Part shown: positions 41,865 to 51,608 of the stretch, one piece after another
How positions within the stretch are numbered: position 1 is the first letter of the stretch
Layout of the letters: every line of letters starts with the position of its first letter
DNA from: Sphingomonas piscis
Lineage (GTDB): Bacteria; Pseudomonadota; Alphaproteobacteria; Sphingomonadales; Sphingomonadaceae
Direction: 5' to 3'
NCBI RefSeq assembly: GCF_011300455.1
Contig: NZ_CP049869.1
Span: forward strand, 1-64,000
DNA: 64,000 bases
Notes under the pieces: model-generated
Database searches by the model: none
What the model saw: the letters and a program-made list of their open reading frames with translations, nothing else
Told to the model about the DNA's origin: nothing
Program-made: the position numbers and the translations under genes

Positions 41865-42558
41865 TTGCCCAACCGGCGGCGCCTTCCTCTACCCGGAAGC
41901 AGGTGCTGAAGCCAGGGTCGCCAATGACCTCGGCCGGGGCGCCGTCCAGAAGGACCGAGCCTTTGTCCATGACGATGATGCGGCTGAAGCGGTCAAGCTG
42001 ATGAAGGTCGTGCAGCGCGACGAGCGCGGCCGTTTCCGAGGTGATCTGTTCGGCCAGAACGTCGAGCGTCCGCAGCGCCCAGTAGGGTTCCAGGTTCGAC
42101 AGCGGCTCGTCGAGCAATAGCAGCCTTGGGCGGGTCGCGAGGGCACGCGCGAGAAGCACGCGCGAGCGCTCGCCGGTCGATAGCTGATTGACGGGGCGAG
42201 CCGCCAGTCCATCCAGATCTAGCAGGCCAAGGAGGTCGGCAACACGCCCATAATCCGGCGCGGTCAGCCCCAGTGCAATGGTATCGCGAACGCTGATCGG
42301 CCAGGGGACGTCCCTTGAGGCCGGCAAATAGCTTAGAAGCTGGGACTTGCGGGCAGGCGGAGCAGCGCTGAGCTTTTCACCTGCGATTTCCAGTGTCCGG
42401 GCACTTCCGTCGATGCCTGCCACGACGCGAAGAAGGCTTGTCTTGCCGCCTCCGTTCGGCCCGATAACACCGACGAATTCTCCCCCGGGCACGTCCAGAT
42501 CGCTGCGGTTCAGCCGACCCGGGATTTGTGCATCAACAAGGCGCAGGACTGGTGTCAT
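41854..42558 (-). CDS. btuD: ABC transporter ATPase for cobalamin-type uptake
   Basis: A 234-residue FecE/BtuD-type ATPase: Walker [10 protein letters not shown], signature [16 protein letters not shown], Walker [14 protein letters not shown]-loop VALHDLHQ. It is the last gene of the riboswitch-led operon on the minus strand; its ATG at 42558 overlaps the permease stop (ATGA). The open frame upstream to 42801 lies inside the permease and is not used. B12 specificity is inferred from the riboswitch. Confidence 0.85.
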   Translation of the reverse strand: MTPVLRLVDAQIPGRLNRSDLDVPGGEFVGVIGPNGGGKTSLLRVVAGIDGSARTLEIAGEKLSAAPPARKSQLLSYLPASRDVPWPISVRDTIALGLTAPDYGRVADLLGLLDLDGLAARPVNQLSTGERSRVLLARALATRPRLLLLDEPLSNLEPYWALRTLDVLAEQITSETAALVALHDLHQLDRFSRIIVMDKGSVLLDGAPAEVIGDPGFSTCFRVEEGAAGWAIKR

Positions 42559-43510
42559 GACGCCACCTCGCGCCGCATCGTCACGACGATCCAGATGAAT
42601 AACGGCGTACCGAGGGCAGTGGTGAGGACGCCCACGGGAATCGGGCGTCCCGCTGGAGCGAGCCGCAGCGCAAGATCGGCAAGAAGGAGAAGCAACGCCC
42701 CAATCAACGCGGCCGGAAGCAGCGCCCGGCCCGGATGACCGCGGCTGATCCGGCGTGCGACAAAGGGCGCGATCAGGCCAACGAAGCCGATGCTGCCGCA
42801 CACCGACACGCAGGCGCCGACCGCCACCGCCGTCAGGAGCACGACTTCAACTCCGATCCGTCGTGGATGGTAGCCCATCGACGCCGCGACATCTTCCCCA
42901 AGCGCCATGACGTCGAGCGCACGAGCCCGCCGCAGCATCAGGGTGCAAGCGATGCCCGCCGGGATGAGCGCCGCCGCGGCCTGTGGTAGACTGCGATCGA
43001 CGAAACTGCCCATCAGCCAGTCGAAGGCGTCGTAGAAGGCGAAAGGAGAGGGGGCGAGGGCAAGCAACAGGCTGGTCCCGGCACCACTCGCCAACGCAAT
43101 TGCGAGCCCGGCCAGCAACATGGTTGATGTCTCCGCTCGCCTGCCCGCGAGCAGTAGTAGAAGAAGCAGCGCGAGCAGCGCACCGGCAGCACCAAAGGCG
43201 GTGAGCAGCAAGGGATCGCTAAGACCAAGCCAATAGGCGCCGAGCACGGCACCGAGAACCGCTCCGCCACTGGTGCCGGTCACGTCCGGCGAACTCAGCG
43301 GATTGGCGAACAAGGCCTGCAAGGCCGCGCCGCTGATGCCCAGCACGGCGCCAAAGCCTGCCGCCAACAATGTCCGGGAAGTCGTATTTCGGTGATCAGC
43401 AGAGTGACAAGACCAGGGTCGCTGCGATGCAATTCGGCGAGCGGCCCTGCAGGGGTCAGCAGATGGACGGCTGCCAACACAAACAGTCCGACGAGAAGCA
43501 CAGCCCTCAT
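42555..43510 (-). pseudogene. btuC: FecCD-family cobalamin ABC permease, frameshifted as read
   Basis: The reconstructed product is about 318 residues and multi-spanning. The N-terminal part (MRAVLLVGLFVLAAVHLL ... LVTLLITEIRLP) ends at the CCC (plus-strand GGG 43376-43378). One extra C restores RTLLAAGFGAVLGISGAALQALFANPL, the FecCD signature for the cytoplasmic coupling region, and the frame then runs intact to 42555. An indel in the reads is likely, since the flanking operon genes are intact and overlap neatly at both ends. Confidence 0.82.
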
Positions 43511-44250
43511 GGTGCAGCCCGTCGCAATCGCTCGATCTCCGGGATCATCAGCGGACCGAGGCACGTCCAGACGCGGCCGTCAGCCGTTAGACGAACCGCC
43601 CGAAGTTTGCGGACGATCGGATGCTTCACCCAAGCCGCGCCAGCTGACACCTGCCCGCTGCGATAATTGCTTTGCACCAGGACGGCGGGAGGTCGCGTCA
43701 GCAAGGTCTCGAGCGTCGCCCGCCCACCCGGGAGTAAGCGCTGCCGCAGCCCGGCAAGTCGTAGCCAGGAGATTGCAGGCGATCCCTCTTGCAGTGAGCG
43801 GCCGCCGCCGCCGAGAAAGATCGCATCCCGGCTCGACCGCGGCTCGGCTGCCTGGAGCGCGCGCAGCCGCCGGACCCATGGTGCCGCGCGTGCCGGATCG
43901 CCAATCGCCGTCGCCACCCTGGTCAGGTTGGTTGCCACATCTTCGACGTTGGCTGGCGGCGGCACGTCGAGTGTTCGCATCTTCAATCGACGGGCGATCA
44001 GCGCGCTGGCCCGGCCGCCGCCACCCATCGTGAGCAGCAGGGTCGGGCGATGCTTCAAGACCTGTTCGACGCCTCCATAATTGGCAGGGACGGGTGCCGC
44101 CGCCCGCCAAAGCGGTGACTCCAAGCGATCCTTTGACAGGTAACTGACGCTGGCAATCTCCTGCGGTCTGGCCAGCAGCAGGAGATATTCGTCGGTGCAG
44201 AGGTTCAGCGACGCGACCCTAACGGCGAGAAGCAAAGCGGAGACCGACAT
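43507..44250 (-). CDS. btuF: Cobalamin-type ABC transporter substrate-binding protein
   Basis: A 247-residue BtuF-like periplasmic binding protein with a short N-terminal export segment (MSVSALLLAVRVASL). The fold-typical blocks are NLCTDEYLLLLARPQEIASVSYL, GGVEQVLKHRPTLLLTMGG and PPAVLVQSNYRSGQ. The ATG at 44250 lies within the last 32 bases of btuB and its stop overlaps the permease start. Ligand assignment depends on the upstream riboswitch. Confidence 0.8.
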   Translation of the reverse strand: MSVSALLLAVRVASLNLCTDEYLLLLARPQEIASVSYLSKDRLESPLWRAAAPVPANYGGVEQVLKHRPTLLLTMGGGGRASALIARRLKMRTLDVPPPANVEDVATNLTRVATAIGDPARAAPWVRRLRALQAAEPRSSRDAIFLGGGGRSLQEGSPAISWLRLAGLRQRLLPGGRATLETLLTRPPAVLVQSNYRSGQVSAGAAWVKHPIVRKLRAVRLTADGRVWTCLGPLMIPEIERLRRAAP

Positions 44251-46102
44251 GCACGCTCCTTCCCTCGGTGCGATAGCCGAAGACGTCCTGATGCCGGTCA
44301 CCGAACGCATTGGCAAACCGCGTGAACAGCTCGACCTTTCCACCCACTCGGTAGGCTAGACGGGCATCGGCGAGCCAGTAGGGCTGGAGCCGAACGCTGC
44401 GGGCGGGGAAGCTGTCGAAGTCCGTGTCGGAACGCTCCCCGGTGTAGGCGATGGCTGCGCCATAGCTGAAGGCACCGCGGTTGCCGTCCAGCGCCACCGA
44501 GCCGCTGTGCCTGGGTCTGCGAACTTCTCGAACCTGGAAGCCCGCCGCCGTATCAGGCTGTGTCGCCTTGAGGTATGCGTAGGTGGCGGTCAGGCGAACC
44601 ACGTCGCCGAAGCTGTAGCCGACTTCCGCCTCAACGCCCTGCCGCCGGCTCTTTTCATCGCTGTTGGCGGTGCTTGAGAGGAAGGTGGTACTGTCGAACG
44701 TATCAAGGATCTCGTTGCTCAGCCGCTGCCGGTAGACGGTAAGGCCGCCCCGCAGCGCACCGCGCTGGTAGCGAAGCGACAGTTCGGCACCGCGGGAGCT
44801 TTCCGGCTTGAGGCCTGGATTGCCGACGAAGGAGCCGGGAAAGAAGCCATAGAGATCGAAGAAGCTCGGCTGGGCGATGCCTTCGCCATAGGAGGCAGCA
44901 AGCGAGAAGCCGCCGCCGAGCTTGCCAAGAAGAGAGGCGCGCAAGGTGGTCGCATCATCAAAGCGTGAAAAGAAGTCGCGGCGCACCGCCACGTCGGCGG
45001 TCACTGCACCCGCGTCAGCCCGCCACTCGCCCGTAACAGCCTGATGCTTGCGGTCGCGATCTTGGTTGGACGCTCCACCATACACGAGGTCGCGGGCGCT
45101 AAAGTCTTCCTTTTCCAGTTCGGCGGCACCGATCAGCAGGTGTTGGACGCCGCCTGTCGAAAGGCGATGTTCAACCTGGCCCGACAAGGTCGCCCGTTTG
45201 CCGCGCGTCCTGTTGATCTCGTCGCCCGCAAGTAGGTTACGATTGCTGGACCGCAGCAAGGAAGCAGAGAACAGGCCGCGTGTTGCCGCGTCCTTGCTAC
45301 CTAGCTCCGTCCAAAGGCGTCCGGCAGCCAACTTGTTGCGGGTGCTGTCGAGCGTATCGGCATGAAGAAAGGTTACTGGGCTGTAGCCGTCGAATTCGCT
45401 GCGGCCCGACAGAGCGAAACCGCTTGCGCCAAGTTGGATTGCGTCTGTCGGCGACCAAGCCGCACGCGCCCGGCCCGAAAGGTTGCGATAGCCGTCGCGG
45501 TCACCATTGCCGTCGAAGCTGTCGATCCCGCGCGCCCGTTGCCAACCGATTGCTGCCGAGAGATTGAGGTCCTGGCTCGCCTGTGACGCCTGGACGGCGG
45601 CACGGCGAAACCGGAACGAGCCAGCCTCGGCCAACGGCGACAACTGGTCTCGGTTCGCGGCCGAGTCGACCGCCACGACGCCGCCGATCGCTTCCGAGCC
45701 CCACAAGGCCGACTGGGGCCCGCGCACCACCTCCAGGCGGGAGAAGAGGTCGCCGTTGAGCAGCTCGAAGCGGGGGATGTTGCCTGCTGCCGGGTCGTTG
45801 GCGCGAATGCCTTCGATGAACAGCAAGGTGTGGTTCGCTTCGGCCCCGCGGATACGGACCTCGGTTAGCGAGCCGGCTGGTCCCGAGCTGGCGACCGAAA
45901 CGGATGGAGCCTGGCGCAGCAGCACGGGGAGCAGGGGCTCGCCCAGTCGTTCGATGCGGGTACCGTCAACGACAGTGACGCTTGCAGGGCTATCCGCCTG
46001 CGCTTCGGGAACGCGCGAGGAGGTGATGACGATGTCGGCGGTCTGAACGGGGAGTGCTTGCACGGCGAAAAGATTCCTTCTGTTGACGACCAATGCCGTC
46101 AC
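44219..46102 (-). CDS. btuB: TonB-dependent cobalamin receptor BtuB
   Basis: An outer-membrane receptor of about 627 residues: TonB box/plug region (ADIVITSSRVPEAQADSPASVTVVDG; LLRQAPSVSVASSG; EVRIRGAEANHTLLFIEGIRAND; LEVVRGPQSALWGSEAIGGVV) and a 22-strand barrel ending LRFASRR. The start is uncertain. The GTG at 46102 gives a short, weak signal peptide; the GTG at 46063 has an excellent AGAAGGAAT site 8 bp upstream but leaves no signal. The open frame to 46225 enters the riboswitch and is excluded. Confidence 0.85.
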   Translation of the reverse strand: MTALVVNRRNLFAVQALPVQTADIVITSSRVPEAQADSPASVTVVDGTRIERLGEPLLPVLLRQAPSVSVASSGPAGSLTEVRIRGAEANHTLLFIEGIRANDPAAGNIPRFELLNGDLFSRLEVVRGPQSALWGSEAIGGVVAVDSAANRDQLSPLAEAGSFRFRRAAVQASQASQDLNLSAAIGWQRARGIDSFDGNGDRDGYRNLSGRARAAWSPTDAIQLGASGFALSGRSEFDGYSPVTFLHADTLDSTRNKLAAGRLWTELGSKDAATRGLFSASLLRSSNRNLLAGDEINRTRGKRATLSGQVEHRLSTGGVQHLLIGAAELEKEDFSARDLVYGGASNQDRDRKHQAVTGEWRADAGAVTADVAVRRDFFSRFDDATTLRASLLGKLGGGFSLAASYGEGIAQPSFFDLYGFFPGSFVGNPGLKPESSRGAELSLRYQRGALRGGLTVYRQRLSNEILDTFDSTTFLSSTANSDEKSRRQGVEAEVGYSFGDVVRLTATYAYLKATQPDTAAGFQVREVRRPRHSGSVALDGNRGAFSYGAAIAYTGERSDTDFDSFPARSVRLQPYWLADARLAYRVGGKVELFTRFANAFGDRHQDVFGYRTEGRSVHVGLRFASRR

Positions 46103-46170
46103 AGAGGGAACGAGGCACGCGCCCGACCCACGCCCCCACGGTTGACCCCGACCGGGAAGACGGACGACGG

Positions 46171-46293
46171 ACCAAGGCAAGTTCCTGACTTCGCCTTCAA
46201 ATCGAAGGCTCACAGTTGCGGGCACAGCGCCGGATTTCCGCCGGCTTCCTTCTTAGCCGCTGTCTTCACAGCGGGACCCTGATCCTGCTTGCT
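46171..46293 (-). promoter_or_regulatory. Cobalamin (AdoCbl) riboswitch
   Basis: On the minus strand the conserved parts appear in order: a P1 strand GCAAGC, a short hairpin (CCGCTGT...ACAGCGG), GAAGCCGGCGGAAATCCGGC, GCCCGCAACTGTGA, and the B12 box AGTCAGGAACTTGCC, whose CTTGC can pair with the 5' GCAAG. It lies about 70 bp before the btuB start. It should repress btuB-btuF-btuC-btuD when adenosylcobalamin is plentiful. Exact ends are approximate. Confidence 0.9.
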
Positions 46294-46316
46294 GCACTGC
46301 GGCAGGACGCGAAAGC

Positions 46317-46345
46317 TTGTCAAGGAGCGGCGATTTACGTAAGGG
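46317..46345 (+). promoter_or_regulatory. Candidate sigma-70 promoter of rpmE
   Basis: TTGTCA (46317-46322), 17-base spacer, TAAGGG (46340-46345) and a GC-rich discriminator, about 55 bp before the rpmE ATG. It resembles the rpsB and icd elements. Confidence 0.5.
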
Positions 46346-46399
46346 CGCCCCGCACTTGGCAGCTGGTCGGAAACCAGCGCCTAATCCAAGGAAATTCAA

Positions 46400-46630
46400 A
46401 TGAAGTCCGGTACCCACCCCGATTATCACACGATCACCGTGCAGCTGACCGACGGCACCTCGTTCCAGACCCGCTCCACCTGGGGCAAGGAAGGCGACAC
46501 GCTGCAGCTCGACATTGATCCCAGCGTTCACCCGGCATGGACCGGCGGCAACACCAAGCTGCTCGATCAGGGCGGACAGGTTGCGCGCTTCAACAAGCGC
46601 TTCGGCGGGCTGACCCTCGGCAAGAAATAA
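46400..46630 (+). CDS. rpmE: 50S ribosomal protein L31 (zinc-independent form)
   Basis: 76 residues: [31 protein letters not shown] and RFNKRFGGL are conserved L31 blocks. There is no cysteine in the protein, so it is the C-minus form that needs no zinc. AAGGAAA precedes the ATG. The following GNAT gene starts 1 bp after its stop and is probably co-transcribed. Confidence 0.95.
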   Translation: MKSGTHPDYHTITVQLTDGTSFQTRSTWGKEGDTLQLDIDPSVHPAWTGGNTKLLDQGGQVARFNKRFGGLTLGKK

Positions 46631-46631
46631 G

Positions 46632-47189
46632 ATGATCCGCTCGGCTCCGAGGCTGGAGACCGAGCGGCTTATCCTCCGCTCCTTCGAGAAATCAGACCTC
46701 GACGCTCATGCGGCAACGCTGGGCAATCCCGATGTCGTGCGCTTCATCGGTGGCACCCCGCTCGGCCGGGAGGATAGCTGCCGCCGTATGATGTCAGGCG
46801 CCGGCTGCTGGCCGCTGCTCGGGTTCGGGATCTGGGCGGTGGAGAGCAAGGCCGATGGCCAATTGGTCGGCCATTGCGGCTTCTTCGATTATCAGCGGGA
46901 GCTGGAGCCCGCGCCATTCGACCTTCCTGAGATGGGCTGGATTTTCGATCCGTCTGTTCACGGCAAGGGCATCGCATTCGAGGCTTGTAGCGAAGCCTTG
47001 GCATGGGCCGACCGACACCTCGATGCTGAGGCGACCTGGGCAATGATCGTGCCGGGCAACGAGCCCTCACGACAGCTGGCACTTCGTCTTGGATACCAGC
47101 AAATCGCCGACGGCAATTATCGCGAGGAGCGATGCTGGCTATTCCGTCGCTTGCGTCCCGAAGCGTCTAGAACGCCGCCAAACCGGTAA
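46632..47189 (+). CDS. GNAT-family N-acetyltransferase (RimJ/RimL-like)
   Basis: A 185-residue acetyltransferase: [21 protein letters not shown] at the N-terminus, [21 protein letters not shown], the acetyl-CoA-binding stretch [21 protein letters not shown] (variant of RxxGxG/A), and [19 protein letters not shown]. The Q/RxxGxG motif is HGKGIA here. The substrate is unknown. Its final 23 bp overlap the convergent acyl-CoA dehydrogenase gene. Confidence 0.85.
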   Translation: MIRSAPRLETERLILRSFEKSDLDAHAATLGNPDVVRFIGGTPLGREDSCRRMMSGAGCWPLLGFGIWAVESKADGQLVGHCGFFDYQRELEPAPFDLPEMGWIFDPSVHGKGIAFEACSEALAWADRHLDAEATWAMIVPGNEPSRQLALRLGYQQIADGNYREERCWLFRRLRPEASRTPPNR

Positions 47190-48357
47190 TGGCGCGCCCG
47201 ATGATAAGGGCATGGACGTCATGCGTCCCCTCATAGGTGTTCACCGTCTCAAGGTTCGCCGCGTGGCGCATGACGTGGAACTCGGCGGTGATCCCGTTAC
47301 CGCCGTGCATGTCCCGGGCGATGCGTGCGATCTCCAGCGCCTTACCCGTGTTGTTCCGCTTGATGAGGCTGATCGTCTCGGGAATCAGTTCGCCAGCTTC
47401 AAGCCGCCGCCCAACCCGGAGCGCGGCCTGCGTACCAAGCGCGATTTCCGTTGCCATGTTGGCAAGCTTGAGCTGCACTAGCTGGTTGGAGGCGAGGGGA
47501 CGGCCGAACTGCTTTCGGTCGAGCGTATATTGGCGCGCCGCGGTGTAGCAGGCCTCCGCCGCCCCCATGACCCCCCAGCCTATGCCGTAGCGGGCGCGAT
47601 TGAGGCAGCCGAACGGACCTTTCAGTCCTTCAACTTCGGGGAACAGCGCGTCCTCCCCAACTTCGACACAGTCCATGACGATCTCGCCTGTGATGGAAGC
47701 ACGGAGTGACAGTTTCTCCTTGATCGGCGGAGCGGTAAGCCCGGCTGCACCCTTTTCGATAAGGAATCCGCGGATCTTGCCGCCATGTGCTTCCGACTTG
47801 GCCCAGACGACGAAGACGTCGGCGATGGGTGAGTTGGTGATCCAGGTCTTGGCGCCGCTGATGCGGTACCCTGTCGGCGTCTTCTCCGCCCTAGTCCGCA
47901 TGCCCGCCGGATCCGATCCCGCATCCGGCTCCGTCAACCCGAAGCAGCCGACGATCTCACCCCGGGCTAGGCCAGGAAGATACTTCCTTTTCTGGTCCTC
48001 GGAACCATAAACCGAGATCGGATACATGACGAGGCTTGACTGAACCGACATGGCCGACCGGTAGCCGCTGTCTACACGCTCCACGGCCCGTGCGATCAAG
48101 CCATAGCTGACATAGGCAAGACCGGCGCCGCCATATTCCTCCGCCACCGTCGCGCCGAGCAGCCCAAGCTCGCCCATCTCCCGCAGGATCTCGCGATCGA
48201 AATCCTCGTCCAGATAGGCCCGAGTTACCCGTGGCTGCAGCTTTTCCTGAGCATAGCCCTCCGCCGTATCGCGAACGAGCCGCTCTTCGTCGGTCAATTG
48301 CTCATCGAGGCCAAAAGGATCGGCAAAATCGAACGGCAGAATGGCAGGCTCGGCCAA
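47167..48357 (-). CDS. gcdH: Glutaryl-CoA dehydrogenase
   Basis: A 396-residue acyl-CoA dehydrogenase for lysine/tryptophan breakdown. [13 protein letters not shown] and [16 protein letters not shown] are FAD-domain motifs; the catalytic Glu lies in [22 protein letters not shown], and RDMHGGNGI is a typical GCDH block. No ATG fits. The TTG at 48357 has GGAG 7 bp upstream and gives [21 protein letters not shown], like other GcdH starts. The open frame upstream runs through the tRNA gene and is not coding. Confidence 0.9.
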   Translation of the reverse strand: MAEPAILPFDFADPFGLDEQLTDEERLVRDTAEGYAQEKLQPRVTRAYLDEDFDREILREMGELGLLGATVAEEYGGAGLAYVSYGLIARAVERVDSGYRSAMSVQSSLVMYPISVYGSEDQKRKYLPGLARGEIVGCFGLTEPDAGSDPAGMRTRAEKTPTGYRISGAKTWITNSPIADVFVVWAKSEAHGGKIRGFLIEKGAAGLTAPPIKEKLSLRASITGEIVMDCVEVGEDALFPEVEGLKGPFGCLNRARYGIGWGVMGAAEACYTAARQYTLDRKQFGRPLASNQLVQLKLANMATEIALGTQAALRVGRRLEAGELIPETISLIKRNNTGKALEIARIARDMHGGNGITAEFHVMRHAANLETVNTYEGTHDVHALIIGRAITGLAAF

Positions 48358-48430
48358 GCGAGAGCTCCAGTGATGGTGAGAATGGCGCCTCTTACCGCCC
48401 CGGCGTGGAGGGCGCCACCCCGGCACTTTG

Positions 48431-48520
48431 GCGGATGGGGTGGGATTCGAACCCACGGTGAGCTTGCACCCACGGCGGTTTTCAAGACCGCTGCCTTAAA
48501 CCACTCGGCCACCCATCCGC
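48431..48520 (-). tRNA. tRNA-Ser (anticodon UGA)
   Basis: 90 nt on the minus strand. Seven-base acceptor stem GCGGATG/CATCCGC, D-arm GGCCGAGTGG, anticodon loop CTTGAAA with UGA at 48484-48482, a long variable arm as required for tRNA-Ser, and T-arm GTGGGTTCGAATCCCAC. CCA is not encoded. Confidence 0.96.
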
Positions 48521-48631
48521 GCCGGTGAGCGCTATCGCGCCCCGAGCCGGAACGTGCAAGCGGTCCGATGAACCCGGCTGGCGCTTCGGGTGTTTTCTCC
48601 CCTAGGCTGCAGACGTGAGCAGGAGTGAGGC

Positions 48632-49729
48632 GTGCATTGGATGATTAGCTGGCTGGTTTCAGCGTGGGTTGCGTCGTCCATGACGCAGACCATGCAGCAG
48701 GCGGCTCCCGCTTCGCGCCCGGACCTGCGTCCATCGGCCGTGCAGACCACTGCCGCGCCGGCGGTCCAGCCGGCGGCGCCGACGGGCTTTGAAGGGTACA
48801 AACGCGTTCTTGCCGCACGCGCACTTCGGGAGGGCGTTCGGCCGCAAACGGTTCAGAACTATGTCTATTCAACCCGGCTGAACCAGCGCGCGATCGACCT
48901 CGACAAGGGCCCGCAAAACATCAGCTATTCCAATACGATCTCGCCATTCGCTCCTTACCGGCGGGAGCATGTGACACCTTCGCTGATCGCGCGGGGTCAG
49001 GATCGCTACAGCCGGTATTATCAGCACCTGACGGCCATGCAGGCGCGTTATGGCGTCGACCCGGCGGTGATGATGGCGATCTACGGCCATGAGACCAGCT
49101 ACGGCAGCTTCACGGGCGGCTTCGACCTCCTCGATGTGCTTGCAAGCCTGGCTTACGACGGTCGCCGCCGCGAGCTGTTCGAAAGCGAGTTCGTCGGCGC
49201 GCTGAAGTTGCTCGACATCGGCGTGGGACGCGGTCGCCTCAAAGGCAGTTATGCCGGCGCCACCGGATATCCGCAGTTCATGCCCACGGTAGCACTTCGG
49301 CTCCGCGCCGATGGCGACGGCGACGGCTATGCGGATTTGTGGAACAATGAGGAGGATGGCCTCGCGTCGATCGGCAATTACCTTCGTGATGCAGGCTGGA
49401 AGCCGAATGTGCCTTGGGGTGTCGCGGTGCAGGTCCCTGCAACGTTGAACCGAGCCGCGATACGATCGACGCTAAGGCCGCAACGCTGCCCCCGCGTCTA
49501 CCAGCGCCATAGCCGCTGGCTTACCATGCGCGAGTGGCGGGGCCTTGGCTTGCTGCCGGTGAGAGCGACTCTGCCGGACAATGAGCTGGCGACGTTGATC
49601 GAGCCGGATGGGCCGGGGCAAACCGCCTATCTGCTGACGACGAACTATCGCGCCATCCTCGATTACAATTGCTCGAACTTCTATGCCTTGTCGGTGGGCT
49701 TGCTTGCGGATGCGATTGCCCGCCGCTGA
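48632..49729 (+). CDS. Lytic murein transglycosylase, MltB type
   Basis: A 365-residue exported protein. It has a hydrophobic start, then a low-complexity Ala/Pro linker, then the SLT_2 domain: FEGYKRVLAARALREGVRP, the catalytic Glu in MAIYGHETSYGSF, GSYAGATGYPQFMPT and DLWNNEEDGLASIGNYL. It cleaves glycan strands to 1,6-anhydro products. There is no lipobox and no C-terminal peptidoglycan-binding domain. The start is GTG at 48632 with GCAGGAG upstream; an ATG at 48641 is possible. Confidence 0.88.
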   Translation: MHWMISWLVSAWVASSMTQTMQQAAPASRPDLRPSAVQTTAAPAVQPAAPTGFEGYKRVLAARALREGVRPQTVQNYVYSTRLNQRAIDLDKGPQNISYSNTISPFAPYRREHVTPSLIARGQDRYSRYYQHLTAMQARYGVDPAVMMAIYGHETSYGSFTGGFDLLDVLASLAYDGRRRELFESEFVGALKLLDIGVGRGRLKGSYAGATGYPQFMPTVALRLRADGDGDGYADLWNNEEDGLASIGNYLRDAGWKPNVPWGVAVQVPATLNRAAIRSTLRPQRCPRVYQRHSRWLTMREWRGLGLLPVRATLPDNELATLIEPDGPGQTAYLLTTNYRAILDYNCSNFYALSVGLLADAIARR

Positions 49730-49801
49730 CCCCTCGCACTCCGTCACGGGTGCCGCTACACCAGTCATGCACCCTCATCTCAAAGGATCCCATCGGGCAT
49801 C

Positions 49802-50979
49802 ATGAAGCGTAACCTTTTGCTTGCCACCGCCGCGCTGACGCTCCTGACGACTGCCGCGCCCGCGCGTGCGCCGCAGTTCGAGACTACGGCAAAGGTTGCC
49901 TATCTGATCGACCTGTCATCGGGTGCCGTGCTCTACGCGAAGAATGCGGACGTCCGCATGCCGCCCGCGTCCATGGCCAAGATGATGACATCGGAGGTGG
50001 CGTTCGAGCTGATCGATCGCGGCCAATTGCCGCTAAACAAGATGTGCACCGTTCGGCCGGAGACTTGGCAGAAGTGGCATGGACCCGCCGCCGGGTCGAC
50101 CATGTTCTTGTCGGCGAAGGAGCAGGTCAGCGTTGAGAATCTTTTGCACGGCATCGTGACCCTGTCGGGCAACGATGCGTCGGTGGTGCTCGCCGAATGC
50201 ATCGCGGGAACCGAACAGGCTTTCACCGACCAGATGAACGCATTGGCCGCCAAGCTCGGCCTCACCAATAGCCATTTCGGAACGGCCAATGGATGGCCGG
50301 ACGAGGGGCGGACTTACGTCACGGCGCGTGACCTGGCGACGCTCGCCCGAGCGACCATCGAACGCCACCCCAAACTTTACAAGCAGTTCTACAGCCAATC
50401 GAGCTTCACTTGGGGCAAGACGCTGGGCGCAGGCGCCAACATCACGCAGGCCAATCGCAACCCGATCCTTGGCAAGGTGGCGGGCGCGGACGGGCTCAAG
50501 ACCGGTCACACGGAAGAGGCGGGCTATGGATTCACCGGTTCGGCAGAGCAGAACGGCCGCCGCCTTATCGAGGTGCTTGCTGGGATGGGGAGCTGGAACG
50601 AGCGGGTCGACCAGTCCACCCGGCTGATCAGCTGGGGCTTTGCGGCATGGCAGGCCAAGCCGATCTTCCAGCAGGGCGCCAAGGTCGGTTCGGCCAAGGT
50701 GCAGCTGGGGGCGATGACGAAGTCGACCTGGTCGCGCCGCGGAACATCGCCGTTACCGTGCCCGCGGGTCTTGCGGCAGGTCAGACGAAGCTCAGCATTC
50801 GTTATCAGGGTCCGCTCAAGGCGCCCATCAAGAAGGGCGATCATGTTGCCGACCTCCTGATCCACACCGGCGACACGACGCCTCAGGTGATGCCTTTGGT
50901 AGCGGCGGCTGACGTGGATGAGGCCGGCCTGTTCGGGCGCATCTGGATCGGGTTCAAACAGCTCTTCGGCATGGCGTGA
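49802..50979 (+). pseudogene. D-alanyl-D-alanine carboxypeptidase (PBP5/6 type), frameshifted as read
   Basis: A penicillin-binding protein with signal peptide and complete active site: SxxK in PPASMAKMM, SxN in VTLSGNDASVVLAE, KTG in DGLKTGHTEEAG. The frame breaks at the G5 run 50707-50711. One extra G gives VQLGGDDEVDLVAPRNIAV and the C-terminal PBP5 domain with a membrane-associating end (GLFGRIWIGFKQLFGMA), finishing at 50979 where it overlaps tmk. As read, it would stop at 50860 with an unrelated tail. The reconstructed length is about 392 residues, normal for DacA/DacC. Confidence 0.85.
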
Positions 50980-51608
50980 GCGCCCGCGGCCGGTTCATCA
51001 GCCTTGAGGGCGGGGAGGGAGTCGGCAAGTCGACGCAACTCGACGCGCTCCGCCACGCTTTGGAGGGCAGGGGCCTTCAGGTGGTCACCACGCGTGAGCC
51101 GGGCGGCAGCCCTGGTGCGGAAGCGATCCGCGACTTGCTGCTGAAGGGTGACGAGGCGCGCTGGAACCCGCGGGCCGAGGCTTTGCTGTTTGCAGCCGCC
51201 CGTTCCGATCACATCCAAAAGACGATCGTGCCCGCGCTTCAGCAGGGTCAGTGGGTAATCTCGGATCGTTTCCTTGACTCCTCGCTTGCCTATCAGGGCG
51301 AAGCGGGCGGCCTCGGCATCGAAGCCGTTCGCGATCTTCACCGCTTCGGAAGTCTGGACTTCCTGCCCGACCGCACCCTGATTTTGACGTTGGAGGTGGG
51401 GGAAGCAGCGGCGCGGGCGCGGGTTCGTGATGGGTCCGCCGGCGACCGTATCGGCTCGCGGCCCCCAAGCTATCATGCGGCGGTGGATGCGGGGTTTCGG
51501 ACGATGGCCGCGAAAGAGCCCGGACGCGTCAGGCTGGTCGACGCTGAAGGCTCACCCGCAACCGTAACCGCGCGCCTGCTCTACGCGCTCGGCGATCTGC
51601 TGCCGTGA
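50976..51608 (+). CDS. tmk: Thymidylate kinase
   Basis: A 210-residue dTMP kinase: P-loop SLEGGEGVGKSTQ, DRY-type motif ISDRFLDSSLAYQGEAGGL (DRF here), substrate Arg in TTREPGGSPGAE. It starts with GTG overlapping the carboxypeptidase stop and ends overlapping the GTG start of holB, the usual tmk-holB pairing. Confidence 0.95.
   Translation: MSARGRFISLEGGEGVGKSTQLDALRHALEGRGLQVVTTREPGGSPGAEAIRDLLLKGDEARWNPRAEALLFAAARSDHIQKTIVPALQQGQWVISDRFLDSSLAYQGEAGGLGIEAVRDLHRFGSLDFLPDRTLILTLEVGEAAARARVRDGSAGDRIGSRPPSYHAAVDAGFRTMAAKEPGRVRLVDAEGSPATVTARLLYALGDLLP

Noticed and set aside
46103..46225. Upstream part of the btuB open frame
   Set aside because: It enters the cobalamin riboswitch, which is untranslated.
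48358..48456. Upstream part of the glutaryl-CoA dehydrogenase open frame
   Set aside because: It runs into the tRNA-Ser gene; the TTG at 48357 gives the conserved N-terminus.
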